Origin: Candidatus Omnitrophota bacterium
GTDB lineage: Bacteria > Omnitrophota > Gorgyraeia > 1-14-0-20-64-10
Length of the DNA: 36,898 nucleotides
Assembly: GCA_030651065.1 (NCBI GenBank)
Contig: JAUSCU010000025.1
Location: 1-36,898, forward strand
Reading direction: 5' to 3'
Shown: positions 1 to 8,780 of the stretch, piece after piece
How the letters are laid out: each line of letters opens with the position of its first letter
Numbering within the stretch: position 1 is the stretch's first letter
The notes under the pieces: generated by a model
What the model saw: only the letters and a program-made list of their open reading frames with translations
What the model was told of the DNA's origin: nothing
Database searches by the model: none
Program-made: the position numbers and the translations under genes

Positions 1-348
1 CTTCTCGTAAAAGCGCTGGGTGCGGACCAGGTGGTCCTTGTGAAAGAAGCGGGAATCCTCCCGGCTGAAGATGCGGGGACCTAAGTGGTAGCCGATCGCG
101 TAACCGGTGCTGTCGCCGGCGATGGCGGCCACGCAGAGCAGACCGATCAGCGGCAGGATGTTCAGGGGACCGCCGGGCGCCGCGGCGATGAGACCGGCAG
201 TCACCAGCAGGGAGTCGCCCGGAAGGAAGAAACCGGCCAGCAGCCCGGTCTCGGCGAAGACGATGATAAACAGCGCCGTGTAGCCGCCGGCCCGGATCAG
301 CTCGTCAAAATGGTAAAGGTTGGAGAGAATTTCCAGCATGGCGCTCAT
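1..348 (-). CDS. DedA family membrane protein (partial, C-terminus outside window)
   Basis: The gene reads leftwards from an ATG at 348 and is still open at base 1, so only the first 116 residues are seen of the roughly 200-220 usual for the family. The family hallmarks are visible: an F-x-E-T-G-L segment near residue 32, the FLPGDSLLV loop near residue 41 and a GDSTGYAIGYHLG segment near residue 78. Hydrophobic stretches surround these motifs, as expected of an inner-membrane protein. DedA proteins have been linked to lipid-carrier recycling and membrane homeostasis; which substrate this one handles cannot be told. A second ATG three codons downstream (339) is an alternative start. The gene diverges from the DUF502 gene at 372, so the 23 bases between them must hold both starts. 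Confidence 0.85.
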   Translation of the reverse strand, partial: MSAMLEILSNLYHFDELIRAGGYTALFIIVFAETGLLAGFFLPGDSLLVTAGLIAAAPGGPLNILPLIGLLCVAAIAGDSTGYAIGYHLGPRIFSREDSRFFHKDHLVRTQRFYEK

Positions 349-371
349 CTTAGCATGATAGGATCAGACCG

Positions 372-968
372 ATGATGAACTCTCTGAGGCGCTATTTCGT
401 GGCGGGGCTGGCGACCCTCTTCCCGGTCGCGGTCACCCTCCTCGTGGTGATCAAACTGTTCCAGTTCTCCGAGGGCTGGGCCCACCGCCTCTTCGGTTTC
501 ACGGTCCCAGGGCTTGGGCTGCTGATCACCGTTTCCATCATCCTGGCGGTCGGTTTTCTCTCCACACACGTGATCGGCCGGCTGATCTTCCCCACCCTGG
601 ACACCCTGTTAGGCCGGATCCCTCTGATCAAGAGCATCTACCCGGCCCTTAAGCAGCTGACACAATTTCTGTTCCAGCAAGGCCAGGGAGCCTCCATGCT
701 GCGGCAAGTGGTGCTGGTGGAGTATCCCAAGACCGGGATCTACTCGCCGGCTTTTGTCACGAACGAGATCCCGGCCCCGGCACTCGGAGGGAAAACGATG
801 CTGGCCCTGCTCATCCCCACGCCCCCCTCCCCGTTTAGCGGGCCGATGATCTTCGTTCCGAAAGAGTCGGTGATCCCGCTGGCTCTCTCGGTAGAGGAAG
901 CGCTGAAGATGGTGGTGTCGGGAGGGGTACTCTCTCTGCCGCTTAATTCCCCGCGAGGTGGTGCTTGA
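372..968 (+). CDS. DUF502 family membrane protein
   Basis: 198 residues with two strongly hydrophobic segments (about 8-28 and 46-68) followed by a soluble C-terminal half. The segment after the second membrane helix, with GRLIFPTLDTLLGRIPLIKS, and the later P-T-P-P-S-P-F-S-G stretch are typical of DUF502. The family occurs in bacteria and plant chloroplasts and has no settled biochemical function. The gene starts ATGATG just after the divergent dedA start and its 3' end overlaps the convergent phoU gene by 26 bases. No role can be inferred from neighbours alone. Confidence 0.85.
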   Translation: MMNSLRRYFVAGLATLFPVAVTLLVVIKLFQFSEGWAHRLFGFTVPGLGLLITVSIILAVGFLSTHVIGRLIFPTLDTLLGRIPLIKSIYPALKQLTQFLFQQGQGASMLRQVVLVEYPKTGIYSPAFVTNEIPAPALGGKTMLALLIPTPPSPFSGPMIFVPKESVIPLALSVEEALKMVVSGGVLSLPLNSPRGGA

Positions 969-1605
969 TCGTGGTGCCTTTGACCAGGTAGTAGACGTCC
1001 TCGGCAATGTTGGTGGCATGGTCGGCCACCCGCTCCAGGTGCCGGCCGATCAGGATCAGGTCCATCGCCCGCGTGATCGTTTTCGGGTCCTGCGCCATGT
1101 AGACCAACAGCTCGTGGTAGACTTCGTCGTTCAGGTGATCCACCTCGTCGTCCCGCCGGCAGACCTCCCGCGCTAGCTCCGCGTTCTGGTTCACGAAAGC
1201 ATCCAGCGAATCCTTGAGCATCTGCTGCGCGAGCACCGCCATCTTCGGGATGTCGATCAGGGGCTTGAGCAGCGGTTCCTTCAGTAAATCCAGCGTCCGC
1301 TCGCTGATGTTGACCGCCTGGTCCCCCACCCGCTCCAAATCGCTGACGATCTTGAAGATCATCGCCACCATCCTCAAATCCTTCGCCTCCGGCTGGTAGC
1401 GGGCCATGAGGCTCAGGCAGCTCTCCTCGATCTCCACCTCCAGCTGGTTGATGGCGGCGTCGTCGTTCCTCAAGAAACCGGCCAGTTTAGGATCCCGGTC
1501 CACCAGCGCCTTCACCGATTTCCCGACCGCCTGCTCGGCCAGCCCCGCCATGCTGAGCAGCCGTTCCTTGAGTGTTTTAAGCTCCTCGTCAAAGCGCCTC
1601 TGCAT
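943..1605 (-). CDS. phoU: Phosphate transport accessory protein PhoU
   Basis: 220 residues, the usual PhoU length, built from two helical PhoU repeats (about 8-100 and 115-205). Each repeat carries the acidic metal-cluster motif: DLERVGDQAVNI in the first and HLERVADHATNIAEDVYYL in the second. PhoU is a cytoplasmic negative regulator that links PstSCAB transport to PhoR signalling and restrains phosphate uptake. The ATG at 1605 is chosen because a GGGGAGG ribosome site lies 8 bases upstream and because it overlaps the pstB stop by one base (TGATG); the reading frame stays open further upstream only as a shadow of pstB. Last gene of the pst operon; its end overlaps the convergent DUF502 gene. 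Confidence 0.96.
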   Translation of the reverse strand: MQRRFDEELKTLKERLLSMAGLAEQAVGKSVKALVDRDPKLAGFLRNDDAAINQLEVEIEESCLSLMARYQPEAKDLRMVAMIFKIVSDLERVGDQAVNISERTLDLLKEPLLKPLIDIPKMAVLAQQMLKDSLDAFVNQNAELAREVCRRDDEVDHLNDEVYHELLVYMAQDPKTITRAMDLILIGRHLERVADHATNIAEDVYYLVKGTTIKHHLAGN

Positions 1606-2393
1606 CAGCCAAACCTCCCCGTAATGTAAGCTTCCGTGCGGGAATTGGTGGGGTTGGTAAAAATCTTGGCCGTCAAAGCAAACTCCACCAACTCCCCCAG
1701 CAGCATGAAACCGGTATAGTCGGAGGCGCGGGCTGCCTGCTGCATGTTGTGGGTCACCAGCACCACCGTGTAGCTCTTCTTCAAATCCATCAAAAGCTCT
1801 TCGATCTTTGCGGTGGCGATCGGGTCCAGCGCCGAGCAAGGCTCGTCCAGCAGCAGCACCTCCGGGCCCACCGCCAACGTCCGCGCGATGCAGAGCCGCT
1901 GCTGCTGCCCTCCGGAAAGGGCCAGCGCGCTCTGCTTGAGCTTCTCCTTCACTTCGCCCCAGAGAGCGGCCTTGCGCAGGCTCTCCTCGACGATGGCATC
2001 CAGCTTGGAGCGGTCCTTCTCCCCGCAGAGGCGGGGTCCGAACGCGACGTTATCGTAGATGGATTTCGGGAACGGGTTTGGTTTCTGGAAGACCATGCCG
2101 ATCTGCAGCCGGACCTGGATCGGGTCCAGCGCCGGATCGTACAGGTTTTGTCCCTTGAAAGCGATCTGGCCCTCCACCCGGAAACCGGGGATCAGGTCGT
2201 TGATCCGGTTCAGGCAGCGGATCAGCGTGCTCTTGCCGCAACCGGAAGGGCCGATGATGGCGGTCACCCGTTTTTCGGGGATGGTCATGGAGACCCCCTT
2301 GAGGGCGTGGAAGGAGCCGTACCAGCTGTTCAGCCCCTGGATGGCGAACGCCTGGGTCAGTTCCTCTTGGGTCTCAACTGTTGCCGGGGTCAC
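1605..2393 (-). CDS. pstB: Phosphate ABC transporter ATP-binding protein PstB
   Basis: 262 residues with all ABC ATPase motifs: Walker [10 protein letters not shown] (about 48-56), Q-loop in [17 protein letters not shown], signature LSGGQQQR, Walker [13 protein letters not shown] and the switch histidine in VTHNMQQ. The PNPFP segment after the Q-loop is specific to PstB. It hydrolyses ATP to drive phosphate import through PstC/PstA. The start is GTG at 2393, overlapping the pstA stop in a GTGA arrangement, so translation is probably coupled. Nothing unusual apart from the GTG start. Confidence 0.97.
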   Translation of the reverse strand: MTPATVETQEELTQAFAIQGLNSWYGSFHALKGVSMTIPEKRVTAIIGPSGCGKSTLIRCLNRINDLIPGFRVEGQIAFKGQNLYDPALDPIQVRLQIGMVFQKPNPFPKSIYDNVAFGPRLCGEKDRSKLDAIVEESLRKAALWGEVKEKLKQSALALSGGQQQRLCIARTLAVGPEVLLLDEPCSALDPIATAKIEELLMDLKKSYTVVLVTHNMQQAARASDYTGFMLLGELVEFALTAKIFTNPTNSRTEAYITGRFG

Positions 2394-3271
2394 AGAGTCA
2401 TTCTCCTTTGGGTGCGGTGGCGCAGGAAGACAGCTACCGCGTTCATCGCCAGCAGGATCGCCAGCATCACCAGAATAGCAGCGGCAGCGCAGTTAAGGAA
2501 GGCCTTCTGAGGCCGGGAGACCCAGTTGAAGATCTGGATCGGAATAACGGTGAAGGGAGAGGTGAGGCCATCCGGCAGGAAAGCAATGTAGGTCAGCGCC
2601 CCAAGGGTGATCAGAGGAGAGGCCTCCCCAATGGCCCGGGAAAAGGCCAGGATGGAGCCGGTGAGCATCCCAGGGAAAGCCACCGGAAGGACCTGGTGCC
2701 AGACCGTCTGCCAGCGGCTGGCCCCCAGCGCGTAGGAGGCTTCCCGGATCGGGTTCGGCACGGTCCGGATCGCCTCTCGCGCCGCGATGATGATGATCGG
2801 CAGGACCAGCAGGGCCATCGTCAAGGCGCCGGCGATCAGCGACCTCCCCAACCCCATCGTCCGGACGAACAGCTCCAGCCCCAAAAGACCGTAGATCACA
2901 GAGGGAACACCGGCCAGGTTGGCGATGTTCACCTCCACGATGCGGGAGAACCAGTGCTTCTTGGCGTACTCTTCCAGGTAAATGGCCGCCCCCACTCCGA
3001 GAGGGAACGCGATCAGGATCGTCAGGATCATGAGATAAAAGGTGCCGGCCAGCGCGGAGAGGATGCCGGCCTGCTCCGGCTTGCGGGAGGGAAAATGGGT
3101 TAGGAAATCCCAATCCAGCCACCCGAGCCCGTCCCGCAGAACATCAAGCAGCAGCACCCCGAGGGTGCCGAGCGCGAAGAGCAGCGCTCCGCTCGCGGCG
3201 ATCTTGAAGATCCATTCCGCCCGCCGCCGTCTCGCGAGCAAATTCCGAAGAACTGCCCCCTCCAGCTTCAT
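2390..3271 (-). CDS. pstA: Phosphate ABC transporter permease PstA
   Basis: 293 residues with about six membrane helices. The EAA loop that contacts PstB is clear ([21 protein letters not shown] region, then [11 protein letters not shown]). The N-terminal helix begins near residue 25 and a periplasmic loop containing [16 protein letters not shown] follows, as in PstA proteins. It forms the phosphate channel with PstC. The ATG at 3271 overlaps the pstC stop (ATGA) and the stop overlaps the pstB GTG (GTGA), so the three genes are almost certainly co-translated. Confidence 0.96.
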   Translation of the reverse strand: MKLEGAVLRNLLARRRRAEWIFKIAASGALLFALGTLGVLLLDVLRDGLGWLDWDFLTHFPSRKPEQAGILSALAGTFYLMILTILIAFPLGVGAAIYLEEYAKKHWFSRIVEVNIANLAGVPSVIYGLLGLELFVRTMGLGRSLIAGALTMALLVLPIIIIAAREAIRTVPNPIREASYALGASRWQTVWHQVLPVAFPGMLTGSILAFSRAIGEASPLITLGALTYIAFLPDGLTSPFTVIPIQIFNWVSRPQKAFLNCAAAAILVMLAILLAMNAVAVFLRHRTQRRMTL

Positions 3272-4176
3272 CCGTATTTCTCCGAAAACCGCTCGCGCAG
3301 GCCGTGGCTGAGCAGGTTCAAAACGAGCGTCGCCAGGAAAAGGGCCATGCCCACAGCGAAGATCGTCTTGTACTCGATGGTGCCGGTCGGCGTGTCGCCC
3401 AGGCTTACCTGAACGATGTAGGCGGTCATCGTTTCGACCGGATGCGTCGGATCCAGCGTCAGCCTCGGCTGCTGGCCGGCCGCGATCGCCACGATCATCG
3501 TCTCGCCGATCGCTCGGGAGACCGCCAACAGGAAGGAGGCCGCGATCCCGGAAAAGGCCGAGGGCACCACGACGCCGAACGCGGTCTGCAGGCGGGAAGC
3601 GCCCAGCGCTTGGGCCGCCTCCCTCAGATTTTGCGGCACCGCGTACATGGCATCCTCGCTCAAGGAGGAAATCATCGGGATGATCATGATCCCCATCACG
3701 ATGCCGGGGCTCAAGGCGTTGAAGCCGGCCATGCCGGGGATAAACCTCTGGAGCAACGGCGTCACGAACAAGAGCGCGAAATAGCCGTAGACGACTGTTG
3801 GGATGCCGGCCAGGATCTCCAGCACCGGCTTGACCGTCCCGCGTAGTCTGTCCCCCGCGTACTCGCTCAAAAAGACGGCGGTCAGGAGGCCGACCGGCAT
3901 CGCCACCGCGATGGCGATCGCGGCCGTGAGGAAGGTGCCGCAGGCCAAGGGCAGGATGCCGAAATGTTTATCGGAAAAAAGGGGCGTCCATTGGGTGTCG
4001 GTCAGGAAGCTCCACAGAGGGACCTCCCTGAAGAACTCGATCGTCTCGAACAGGAGGACCCCGACGATCCCCAGCGTGGTAAAGACGGAGACCGCCGCGC
4101 AAAAGAACAGGACAGCCTGCACCAGCCGTTCCTGCGTCTTCCGCCGCGGCGGCCGTTTTCGAATGGTTTCCGTCAA
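3268..4176 (-). CDS. pstC: Phosphate ABC transporter permease PstC
   Basis: 302 residues, about six membrane helices, with the EAA loop [21 protein letters not shown] and the following [15 protein letters not shown] segment typical of PstC. The long periplasmic loop after the first helix (residues about 52-75, with [16 protein letters not shown]) is another PstC trait. The start is TTG at 4176, supported by an AAGGGG site about six bases upstream; no better ATG lies nearby. It is separated from pstS by 65 bases that contain a terminator-like hairpin, so it is probably expressed at a lower level than pstS. Confidence 0.95.
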   Translation of the reverse strand: MTETIRKRPPRRKTQERLVQAVLFFCAAVSVFTTLGIVGVLLFETIEFFREVPLWSFLTDTQWTPLFSDKHFGILPLACGTFLTAAIAIAVAMPVGLLTAVFLSEYAGDRLRGTVKPVLEILAGIPTVVYGYFALLFVTPLLQRFIPGMAGFNALSPGIVMGIMIIPMISSLSEDAMYAVPQNLREAAQALGASRLQTAFGVVVPSAFSGIAASFLLAVSRAIGETMIVAIAAGQQPRLTLDPTHPVETMTAYIVQVSLGDTPTGTIEYKTIFAVGMALFLATLVLNLLSHGLRERFSEKYG

Positions 4177-4191
4177 GGCACCCCTTTTCTC

Positions 4192-4240
4192 AAAAAACGC
4201 GAGCCCCCCTTCTCCGGAGGGAGGGAGAAGGAGGGTCTCG
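4192..4240 (-). terminator. Terminator-like hairpin between pstS and pstC
   Basis: Read on the minus strand, two bases after the pstS stop codon there is an imperfect inverted repeat: arms CGAG..CCTTCTCC and GGAGAAGG..CTCG with an eight-base loop and a small internal mismatch, followed after CG by six T residues. This has the form of an intrinsic terminator. Because pstCAB-phoU has no separate clear promoter, it more likely acts as a partial terminator or 3' stabiliser that gives excess pstS transcript over pstC, a common arrangement in binding-protein transporter operons. Confidence 0.6.
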
Positions 4241-4241
4241 C

Positions 4242-5243
4242 TTACTTCAACAGATCGGCTAGAGTCGTTCCCGGCTTCGGCTTCTTGGCGAAAACAGTCC
4301 CGGTCTTCCGGCTTCCAAACCGGTCCATCGCCAGCTGGTACACCTGGGAGGGAAGCGAGATGTACCCTACTTCCTTCACCAGCTCCGGCGCGTTGTCCAG
4401 ATAGAAGCGGACGAATTCATCCACCTCCGGCCGGTCCGCCGCTTTCGCGCTGACATAGATGAAAATCGGCCGGGCCAGCGGCTGGTAAGTCCCCCCTTCC
4501 ACCGTCTCCGTGGAGGGCAGGATCGGCCCCGCGCCGTTGGAGGAATCCTGATCGTCAACCGCCACCAGCTTGAGCCGGTCCTTGTTGTGCTCGTAGTAGG
4601 CCAGCCCGAAATATCCCAGCGCCAAGGGATCGCTGGCGATCCCCTGCACCAGGACGTTGTCGTCCTCGCTGGAGGTGAAGTCGCCCCGGCTGGACTGCGA
4701 CTTTCCGCAGATCACCTCGGTGAAGTAGTCGAACGTGCCGGAATCGGTGCCGGGCCCGAACAGGTGGATCTCATCCGACGGCCAGCCCGCCCGGATGTCG
4801 CTCCAGCGCATGATCTTCCCCTGCGCCGCCGGCTCCCAGAGCTTCTTGAGTTCTTTCACCGTGATGCTCTCGGCCCACGTGTTGCTCGGATGCACCAACA
4901 CGGCCAGCCCGTCGAAGGCGACCGGCAGCTCGATGTAATCGATCTTGTTTTTTACGGCCGCCGCATCCTCGGAGCTCTTGATCGGCCGGGAGGCGTCGGA
5001 GATGTCGGTCTCGCCGCGCGTGAACTTCTTGAACCCGCCGCCGGTGCCGGAGATGCCGACCGTCACCCGCACATCGGAGTTCTTGATCTGGAACTCCTCG
5101 GCCACCGCCTCGGTGATCGGATAGACCGTGCTCGACCCATCCACAGTGACACGGCCCTTCAGGTTCGCCGCGAAGGCAGGGACGACCGCCACCACTACTG
5201 CCAAGCCCGCCATCGCAATCTTTCGGATCGTTCTCTCGTTCAT
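4242..5243 (-). CDS. pstS: Periplasmic phosphate-binding protein PstS
   Basis: 333 residues. A signal peptide is visible (basic MNERTIRK, hydrophobic core, cleavage after AFA near residue 25). Phosphate-contact motifs follow: [10 protein letters not shown] (about 35-44), [18 protein letters not shown] and [12 protein letters not shown]. The protein binds phosphate in the periplasm and delivers it to PstCA. The ATG at 5243 has an AGGAGAAAG site upstream. A promoter with overlapping Pho-box repeats lies directly upstream (5289-5318). Downstream a terminator-like hairpin separates it from pstC. No lipobox cysteine is present, so it should be a soluble periplasmic protein. Confidence 0.96.
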   Translation of the reverse strand: MNERTIRKIAMAGLAVVVAVVPAFAANLKGRVTVDGSSTVYPITEAVAEEFQIKNSDVRVTVGISGTGGGFKKFTRGETDISDASRPIKSSEDAAAVKNKIDYIELPVAFDGLAVLVHPSNTWAESITVKELKKLWEPAAQGKIMRWSDIRAGWPSDEIHLFGPGTDSGTFDYFTEVICGKSQSSRGDFTSSEDDNVLVQGIASDPLALGYFGLAYYEHNKDRLKLVAVDDQDSSNGAGPILPSTETVEGGTYQPLARPIFIYVSAKAADRPEVDEFVRFYLDNAPELVKEVGYISLPSQVYQLAMDRFGSRKTGTVFAKKPKPGTTLADLLK

Positions 5244-5288
5244 CTTTTTCTTTCTCCTGTTCGAAGCCTACAGCACCCGGATGTGGAA

Positions 5289-5318
5289 CTTATAGAGGTC
5301 CTGTAAGGTTTTTGTAAG
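5289..5318 (-). promoter_or_regulatory. Predicted pstS promoter with Pho-box direct repeat
   Basis: On the minus strand two CTTACA units (5318 and 5307, leftward) lie exactly 11 bases apart, the helical repeat distance of PhoB/PhoP sites. The first unit also forms a -35-like TTACAA, followed after 17 bases by TATAAG (5294-5289) as a -10 element. The pstS start codon is 46 bases beyond the -10. The repeat resembles the TTAACA-type Pho boxes of PhoP more than the E. coli CTGTCAT form read in this direction. A similar repeat is found at 6920-6937. Confidence 0.6.
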
Positions 5319-5323
5319 GCGCC

Positions 5324-6628
5324 TCAGAACTTCATCTGCAGGTCGGCCTGGAACGTGTCGTGGTGCGCCTGGGACCCCTCGATCTCGTCGGTCCGGAAGT
5401 ACTTCAGGCCGACGCTGGCCCACTCGTTGAGGCCCATCGAAGCGTACAGGATGTGCCCCTTGTGGTTGGTGCCACCGGTCCCGAAGTCGGAATCAGAGAT
5501 GGCGCCGAACGCGGCGTCCGACTCCAGCCGCTTGTAGGAGTACCCGGTTTGCCAGCTCCCGAACTTCTCGGTCACCTTGCCCACGTCCAGTCCGGCCATC
5601 CAGCCGCCGTTGTCGTCCTTGGCGCCGGTGTTGTGGACGTAATCCCCGCGGAGCGACACCGGCTGGCCGAGGATTTTCGGAAGTGACAGGTGATTCGTGA
5701 ACGTCACCATGTCGTAGTCGTCCCGGAAGTACCCACGCTCGACCGTGTTCCGGGTGGAGGCGGCGGTGATGTCGGAAGTCTGCTTGCCCTCGACGCCGGT
5801 CATCTCGTGGTAGGCGCCCGCGGTCTTCAGCTTCATCTTCATCGGAAGGGCGATCTCCGCGCCGCCCTGGAACACGAACAGGCCCGGGTCTCCGTAGTCG
5901 CCCGAGAGCTCTGAAAACGCGTAAGCGCCGGCGGTCAGAAACGGCTTGACCGACAGGATCCGGTCCAGACCGGGGACCGGGTCCGGGGCTTTCAGTTGCA
6001 CCGCGACTCCTTCCGGCGTCACGTCGCCGTCCCAGACCATCCCCTCCGAAACGGTGAAGAGGGGGTTTTCCATCTTTCCGCCGATCAGGCTCAAGCCCGA
6101 AAAGAGCCCGGAGCCGCCTTCCCAGGGAGTGTACTTGCCGTACGCCTGGTCTATGAAAATCGCCTTCTTGTCGAACGAGCTGCTGAAACTCTGGTTCGTG
6201 GAGGTGGGGTCTCCCGAGGCGCCGGAAGCCAGCTGCACACCAACTTCGAGCGTATCCACCGGAGTGGCGACGAACCCGAACCGGAGCCGGAACCGCTGCC
6301 GATTCCGATCCACCGCCGGTTCCCTCTTCTGGGTCTCATGCCTCAACCGAAGGTCCCCCTTCCACTTGACCTTGTCGAGCCAGGCGCCGCCCTTCATCCC
6401 CTTGGCAGTGTCCTTGACCTCTTCCGCCCGGGCCTTGGTCATCCGGGCCGATTCCTCCGCCACTTCCTGTTTGATCTCCCGCGCGTCCTCCCGGGAAAGA
6501 ACACCCTTCTTCACCAGCTTGTGGATCAGGATGTCCATCATTTCGTTCTCGCCCGCCCAGGCGGGAGTGGATCCCGCGGTCAGAACGCAGCCAAGGATAA
6601 AGGCTGTGAAGCGTGCAACCCGTTTCAT
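5324..6628 (-). CDS. Outer-membrane putative porin, probably phosphate-regulated
   Basis: 434 residues from the ATG at 6628. A signal peptide ends near AWA (about residue 25). Residues about 28-75 form a charged helical segment (DILIHKLVKKGVLSREDARE) like that at the N-terminus of the putative-porin family. The rest alternates in the manner of a beta barrel with many aromatic girdle residues and ends in phenylalanine (QADLQMKF), the usual outer-membrane targeting signal. Its position between phoR and pstS, with Pho-box repeats both upstream and downstream, suggests an anion or phosphate channel comparable in role to OprO/OprP, but the substrate is inferred from context only. The ATG overlaps the stop of the 73-aa gene (ATGA), with a GGAGGGG site inside that gene. 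Confidence 0.82.
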   Translation of the reverse strand: MKRVARFTAFILGCVLTAGSTPAWAGENEMMDILIHKLVKKGVLSREDAREIKQEVAEESARMTKARAEEVKDTAKGMKGGAWLDKVKWKGDLRLRHETQKREPAVDRNRQRFRLRFGFVATPVDTLEVGVQLASGASGDPTSTNQSFSSSFDKKAIFIDQAYGKYTPWEGGSGLFSGLSLIGGKMENPLFTVSEGMVWDGDVTPEGVAVQLKAPDPVPGLDRILSVKPFLTAGAYAFSELSGDYGDPGLFVFQGGAEIALPMKMKLKTAGAYHEMTGVEGKQTSDITAASTRNTVERGYFRDDYDMVTFTNHLSLPKILGQPVSLRGDYVHNTGAKDDNGGWMAGLDVGKVTEKFGSWQTGYSYKRLESDAAFGAISDSDFGTGGTNHKGHILYASMGLNEWASVGLKYFRTDEIEGSQAHHDTFQADLQMKF

Positions 6629-6846
6629 CGAATCTCCCCTCCTTGATTTAAAAGTCTCGGATCCAACGCGTCCAACCGGCCGCGGCTGGTTTCGATCAGT
6701 TCCCGCGCGACCCTCCGCAGCGTGCTCCGGCAATAGGTCAGATCCTCTTCGGACCAACTCCCCTGGCTTTCCAGGTAATGAAGCAGCGCTTGAAGGACCT
6801 GCAGCTGGCTCCGGATTTCCTGGATCAGTTTCTCTGCTTCGTGCAT
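6625..6846 (-). CDS. Small helical protein upstream of porin, unknown function
   Basis: 73 residues, rich in Leu, Glu, Gln and Arg, predicted to be helical with a coiled-coil-like first half (KLIQEIRSQLQVLQALLHYL). It has a good AGGAGAG ribosome site four bases before the ATG and overlaps the porin start by four bases, so it is very probably a real, co-translated gene. No signal peptide or membrane segment is visible. It is the first gene after the Pho-box repeat at 6920-6937, so it is probably phosphate-regulated with the porin. I do not recognise a family. Confidence 0.7.
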   Translation of the reverse strand: MHEAEKLIQEIRSQLQVLQALLHYLESQGSWSEEDLTYCRSTLRRVARELIETSRGRLDALDPRLLNQGGEIR

Positions 6847-6919
6847 TCGCTCTCTCCTTTTCTCTTTTTTTGGATTCAGGGAGAGTGTATGCGCGGGGCG
6901 TCAGGGAGCGGTGAGGAAG

Positions 6920-6937
6920 ATGTAAAGATGCTGTAAG
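6920..6937 (-). promoter_or_regulatory. Pho-box-like direct repeat upstream of the porin unit
   Basis: On the plus strand TGTAA occurs at 6921 and 6932, 11 bases apart; on the coding strand this reads CTTACAG then TTTACAT. Spacing and sequence match the repeat ahead of pstS. It lies in the 104-base gap between phoR and the 73-aa gene. No convincing -10 is found at the ideal distance (a TACACT at 6889-6884 is about 30 bases away), so the exact promoter is uncertain. Confidence 0.5.
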
Positions 6938-6950
6938 TTACGAAAGGGGG

Positions 6951-8075
6951 CTATGCGAGAGGGAACATGAGCGTGAAGCGGGAGCCGAGCCCAAGCCGGC
7001 TCTCGACTTCGACGGAGCCGCCGTGCGCCTCCGCGATGTGCTTGATGATCGAAAGCCCGAGGCCGGTGCCGCCGGTTTCGCGGGAACGGCCCTTGTCCAC
7101 CCGGTAGAACCGCTCGAAGATGCGCGCGAGGTCTTCCGGCGGAATCCCGATGCCGGTGTCCTCCACCTCGATCCGGCAAACACCCGAATCAGAAAAGGCC
7201 TTGAGCGTCACCCGCCCGCCGGGCCGGTTGTACTGGATCGCGTTGTCCAGAAGGTTGCCCACCGCTTGCGCAAGATGTTCGCGGTCGGCAGGCAGGGCCA
7301 ACCCGGGAGGAACCGGCTCCAAATTCAGGGAAACCGCGCGGGACCGCGCGGCGGGCTGGTGCCGTGCCACCTCTTTTTCCAAAAAGGCCTGGAGCGCTAT
7401 TGTCTCCGGCCGGATCTCCTCTTGCTTGGATTCGACCTGGGCCAGCGTCAGCAGGTCATCCACCAGCCGGCGCAGGCGGCCCGACTCCTCGGCGATGGAC
7501 TCCACGAACGGCTTGCCCCGGTCGGCGTCTTTGAGCGCCCCACCCAGCAGCGTTTCCACCGCGCCCTGGATGGCGGTCAGCGGGGTTTTCAGTTCATGCG
7601 AAACGTTGGCGACAAAATCCCGGCGGAGGTTCTCGAGGCGCTTCAAATCGGTGATGTCATGGAAGACCAGCAAAACGGCCGGGCCCGCAGGGGACCGGCA
7701 GATGTCCCCCCGCACCCGAAGATGGCGCTCCGAGGGGGAATAGAGCGTGAGGTCTCTGGAGCGGGGACGGCCCCCGGCCCGAACCTGTTCGATCATCTCC
7801 TGGAGCACCGGGTGCCGGATCAGGTCGCCGGAGCGGGTGCCGGGGGGAACCTCCCCTTCTAGTCCCAAGATGTTCCGGGCGGCCGGGTTGATTGCCAGGA
7901 TGGCTCCGTCGGGCCCTTCTACCAAAACCCCTTCGGTCATCCCTTCCAGGATCCCCTCCAGCTGGCTGCGCTGCGCCTCTAAGTCCCGGATCTGCGCTTG
8001 CAGCTGGACCGCCATGGAATTGAGCGTTTCGGCCAGCTTCTCCGTTTTTCTTTTACGCCGCAGAAATTCGAACAA
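6951..8075 (-). CDS. phoR: Sensor histidine kinase PhoR, apparently soluble
   Basis: 374 residues. An N-terminal coiled coil (about 1-42) leads into a PAS domain (about 42-145), then the HisKA dimerisation domain with the phospho-accepting His160 in NVSHELKTPL, and an ATPase domain with N box Asn274 (NLLDNAIQYN), DTGIG (306-310) and GGTGLGL (335-341). It should phosphorylate PhoB when phosphate is low. The start is TTG at 8075, two bases after the phoB stop; no in-frame ATG or GTG was seen in the short stretch read upstream of it. Unlike E. coli PhoR there is no hydrophobic membrane segment before the PAS domain, so membrane attachment would have to be indirect, presumably through PhoU/PstB. 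Confidence 0.9.
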   Translation of the reverse strand: MFEFLRRKRKTEKLAETLNSMAVQLQAQIRDLEAQRSQLEGILEGMTEGVLVEGPDGAILAINPAARNILGLEGEVPPGTRSGDLIRHPVLQEMIEQVRAGGRPRSRDLTLYSPSERHLRVRGDICRSPAGPAVLLVFHDITDLKRLENLRRDFVANVSHELKTPLTAIQGAVETLLGGALKDADRGKPFVESIAEESGRLRRLVDDLLTLAQVESKQEEIRPETIALQAFLEKEVARHQPAARSRAVSLNLEPVPPGLALPADREHLAQAVGNLLDNAIQYNRPGGRVTLKAFSDSGVCRIEVEDTGIGIPPEDLARIFERFYRVDKGRSRETGGTGLGLSIIKHIAEAHGGSVEVESRLGLGSRFTLMFPLA

Positions 8076-8077
8076 CC

Positions 8078-8779
8078 CTATTCCTCGTCCGGCATCCGGA
8101 ACCGGTAGCCGGCGCCGGTGACGGTGAGGATCTGCTTCCCGGGTGTGCCCAATTTCTGGCGGAGCTGGCTGATGTGCAGATCTACCGTCCGGCTCTGGAT
8201 CTCCGAGGCCTGATCGTACCCCCAGACCTTCTCCAGCAGCATCTCCCGGGAAAGGACGCGGCCGGAGGCCTCCACGAGCACCTTGAGCAGCTCGAATTCT
8301 TTCGGCGTCAGCTCCACCAGTTTTTTCTTGGACTTAACCTTGCGCCGATCCCAATCCACCTCGATCTCCCATCCCTTCCAGAGGGTAGGCGCCTCCGAGG
8401 ATTGGCCCCGCCTCAACACCGCCTTCACGCGGGCCGCCAGCTCCCGAACGCTGAACGGTTTGGCAACGTAGTCGTCCGCCCCCATCTCCAGGCCGACCAC
8501 CCGGTCCGCTTCCTGCGTCTTGGCGGTCAGCATGATGATGGGGATGCGGGCCGTCTTGGGGTCCGATTTCAACTGGCGGCAGACCTCCAGCCCGTCTGTT
8601 TTGGGGAGCATCAGGTCGAGGATGACGAGGTCGGGAAGTTCTTTGCGGGCTTTCGCGAGCCCCTCTTCCCCATCCCGGGCGGTGATCACCTGGTACCCTT
8701 CCCGCTCCAGGTTGTAGAGAACCACCTTGGCGATGTTCTTCTCGTCTTCGACGAGGAGGATCTTATGGCGAGGTTTCAT
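8078..8779 (-). CDS. phoB: Phosphate regulon response regulator PhoB
   Basis: 233 residues from the ATG at 8779. Receiver domain with acidic pocket E11/D12, phospho-acceptor Asp55 (VILDLMLP), Thr85 and Lys107 (AKPFS); C-terminal OmpR-type winged helix (about 135-231) with the typical ELTPKEFELLKVL and TVDLHISQLRQKLG recognition region. It binds Pho boxes to activate the phosphate genes. The frame is open for 25 codons further upstream, but that part overlaps the preceding gene and has no receiver-like sequence, so the ATG at 8779, one base after the stop of the acetolactate-synthase-like gene, is preferred. Neighbour phoR supports PhoB over other OmpR-family members. Confidence 0.92.
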   Translation of the reverse strand: MKPRHKILLVEDEKNIAKVVLYNLEREGYQVITARDGEEGLAKARKELPDLVILDLMLPKTDGLEVCRQLKSDPKTARIPIIMLTAKTQEADRVVGLEMGADDYVAKPFSVRELAARVKAVLRRGQSSEAPTLWKGWEIEVDWDRRKVKSKKKLVELTPKEFELLKVLVEASGRVLSREMLLEKVWGYDQASEIQSRTVDLHISQLRQKLGTPGKQILTVTGAGYRFRMPDEE

Positions 8780-8780
8780 T

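Noticed and set aside
1608-1839. Longer PhoU from an upstream start.
   Set aside because: These codons are out-of-frame pstB sequence, while the ATG at 1605 has its own ribosome site and the usual stop/start overlap.
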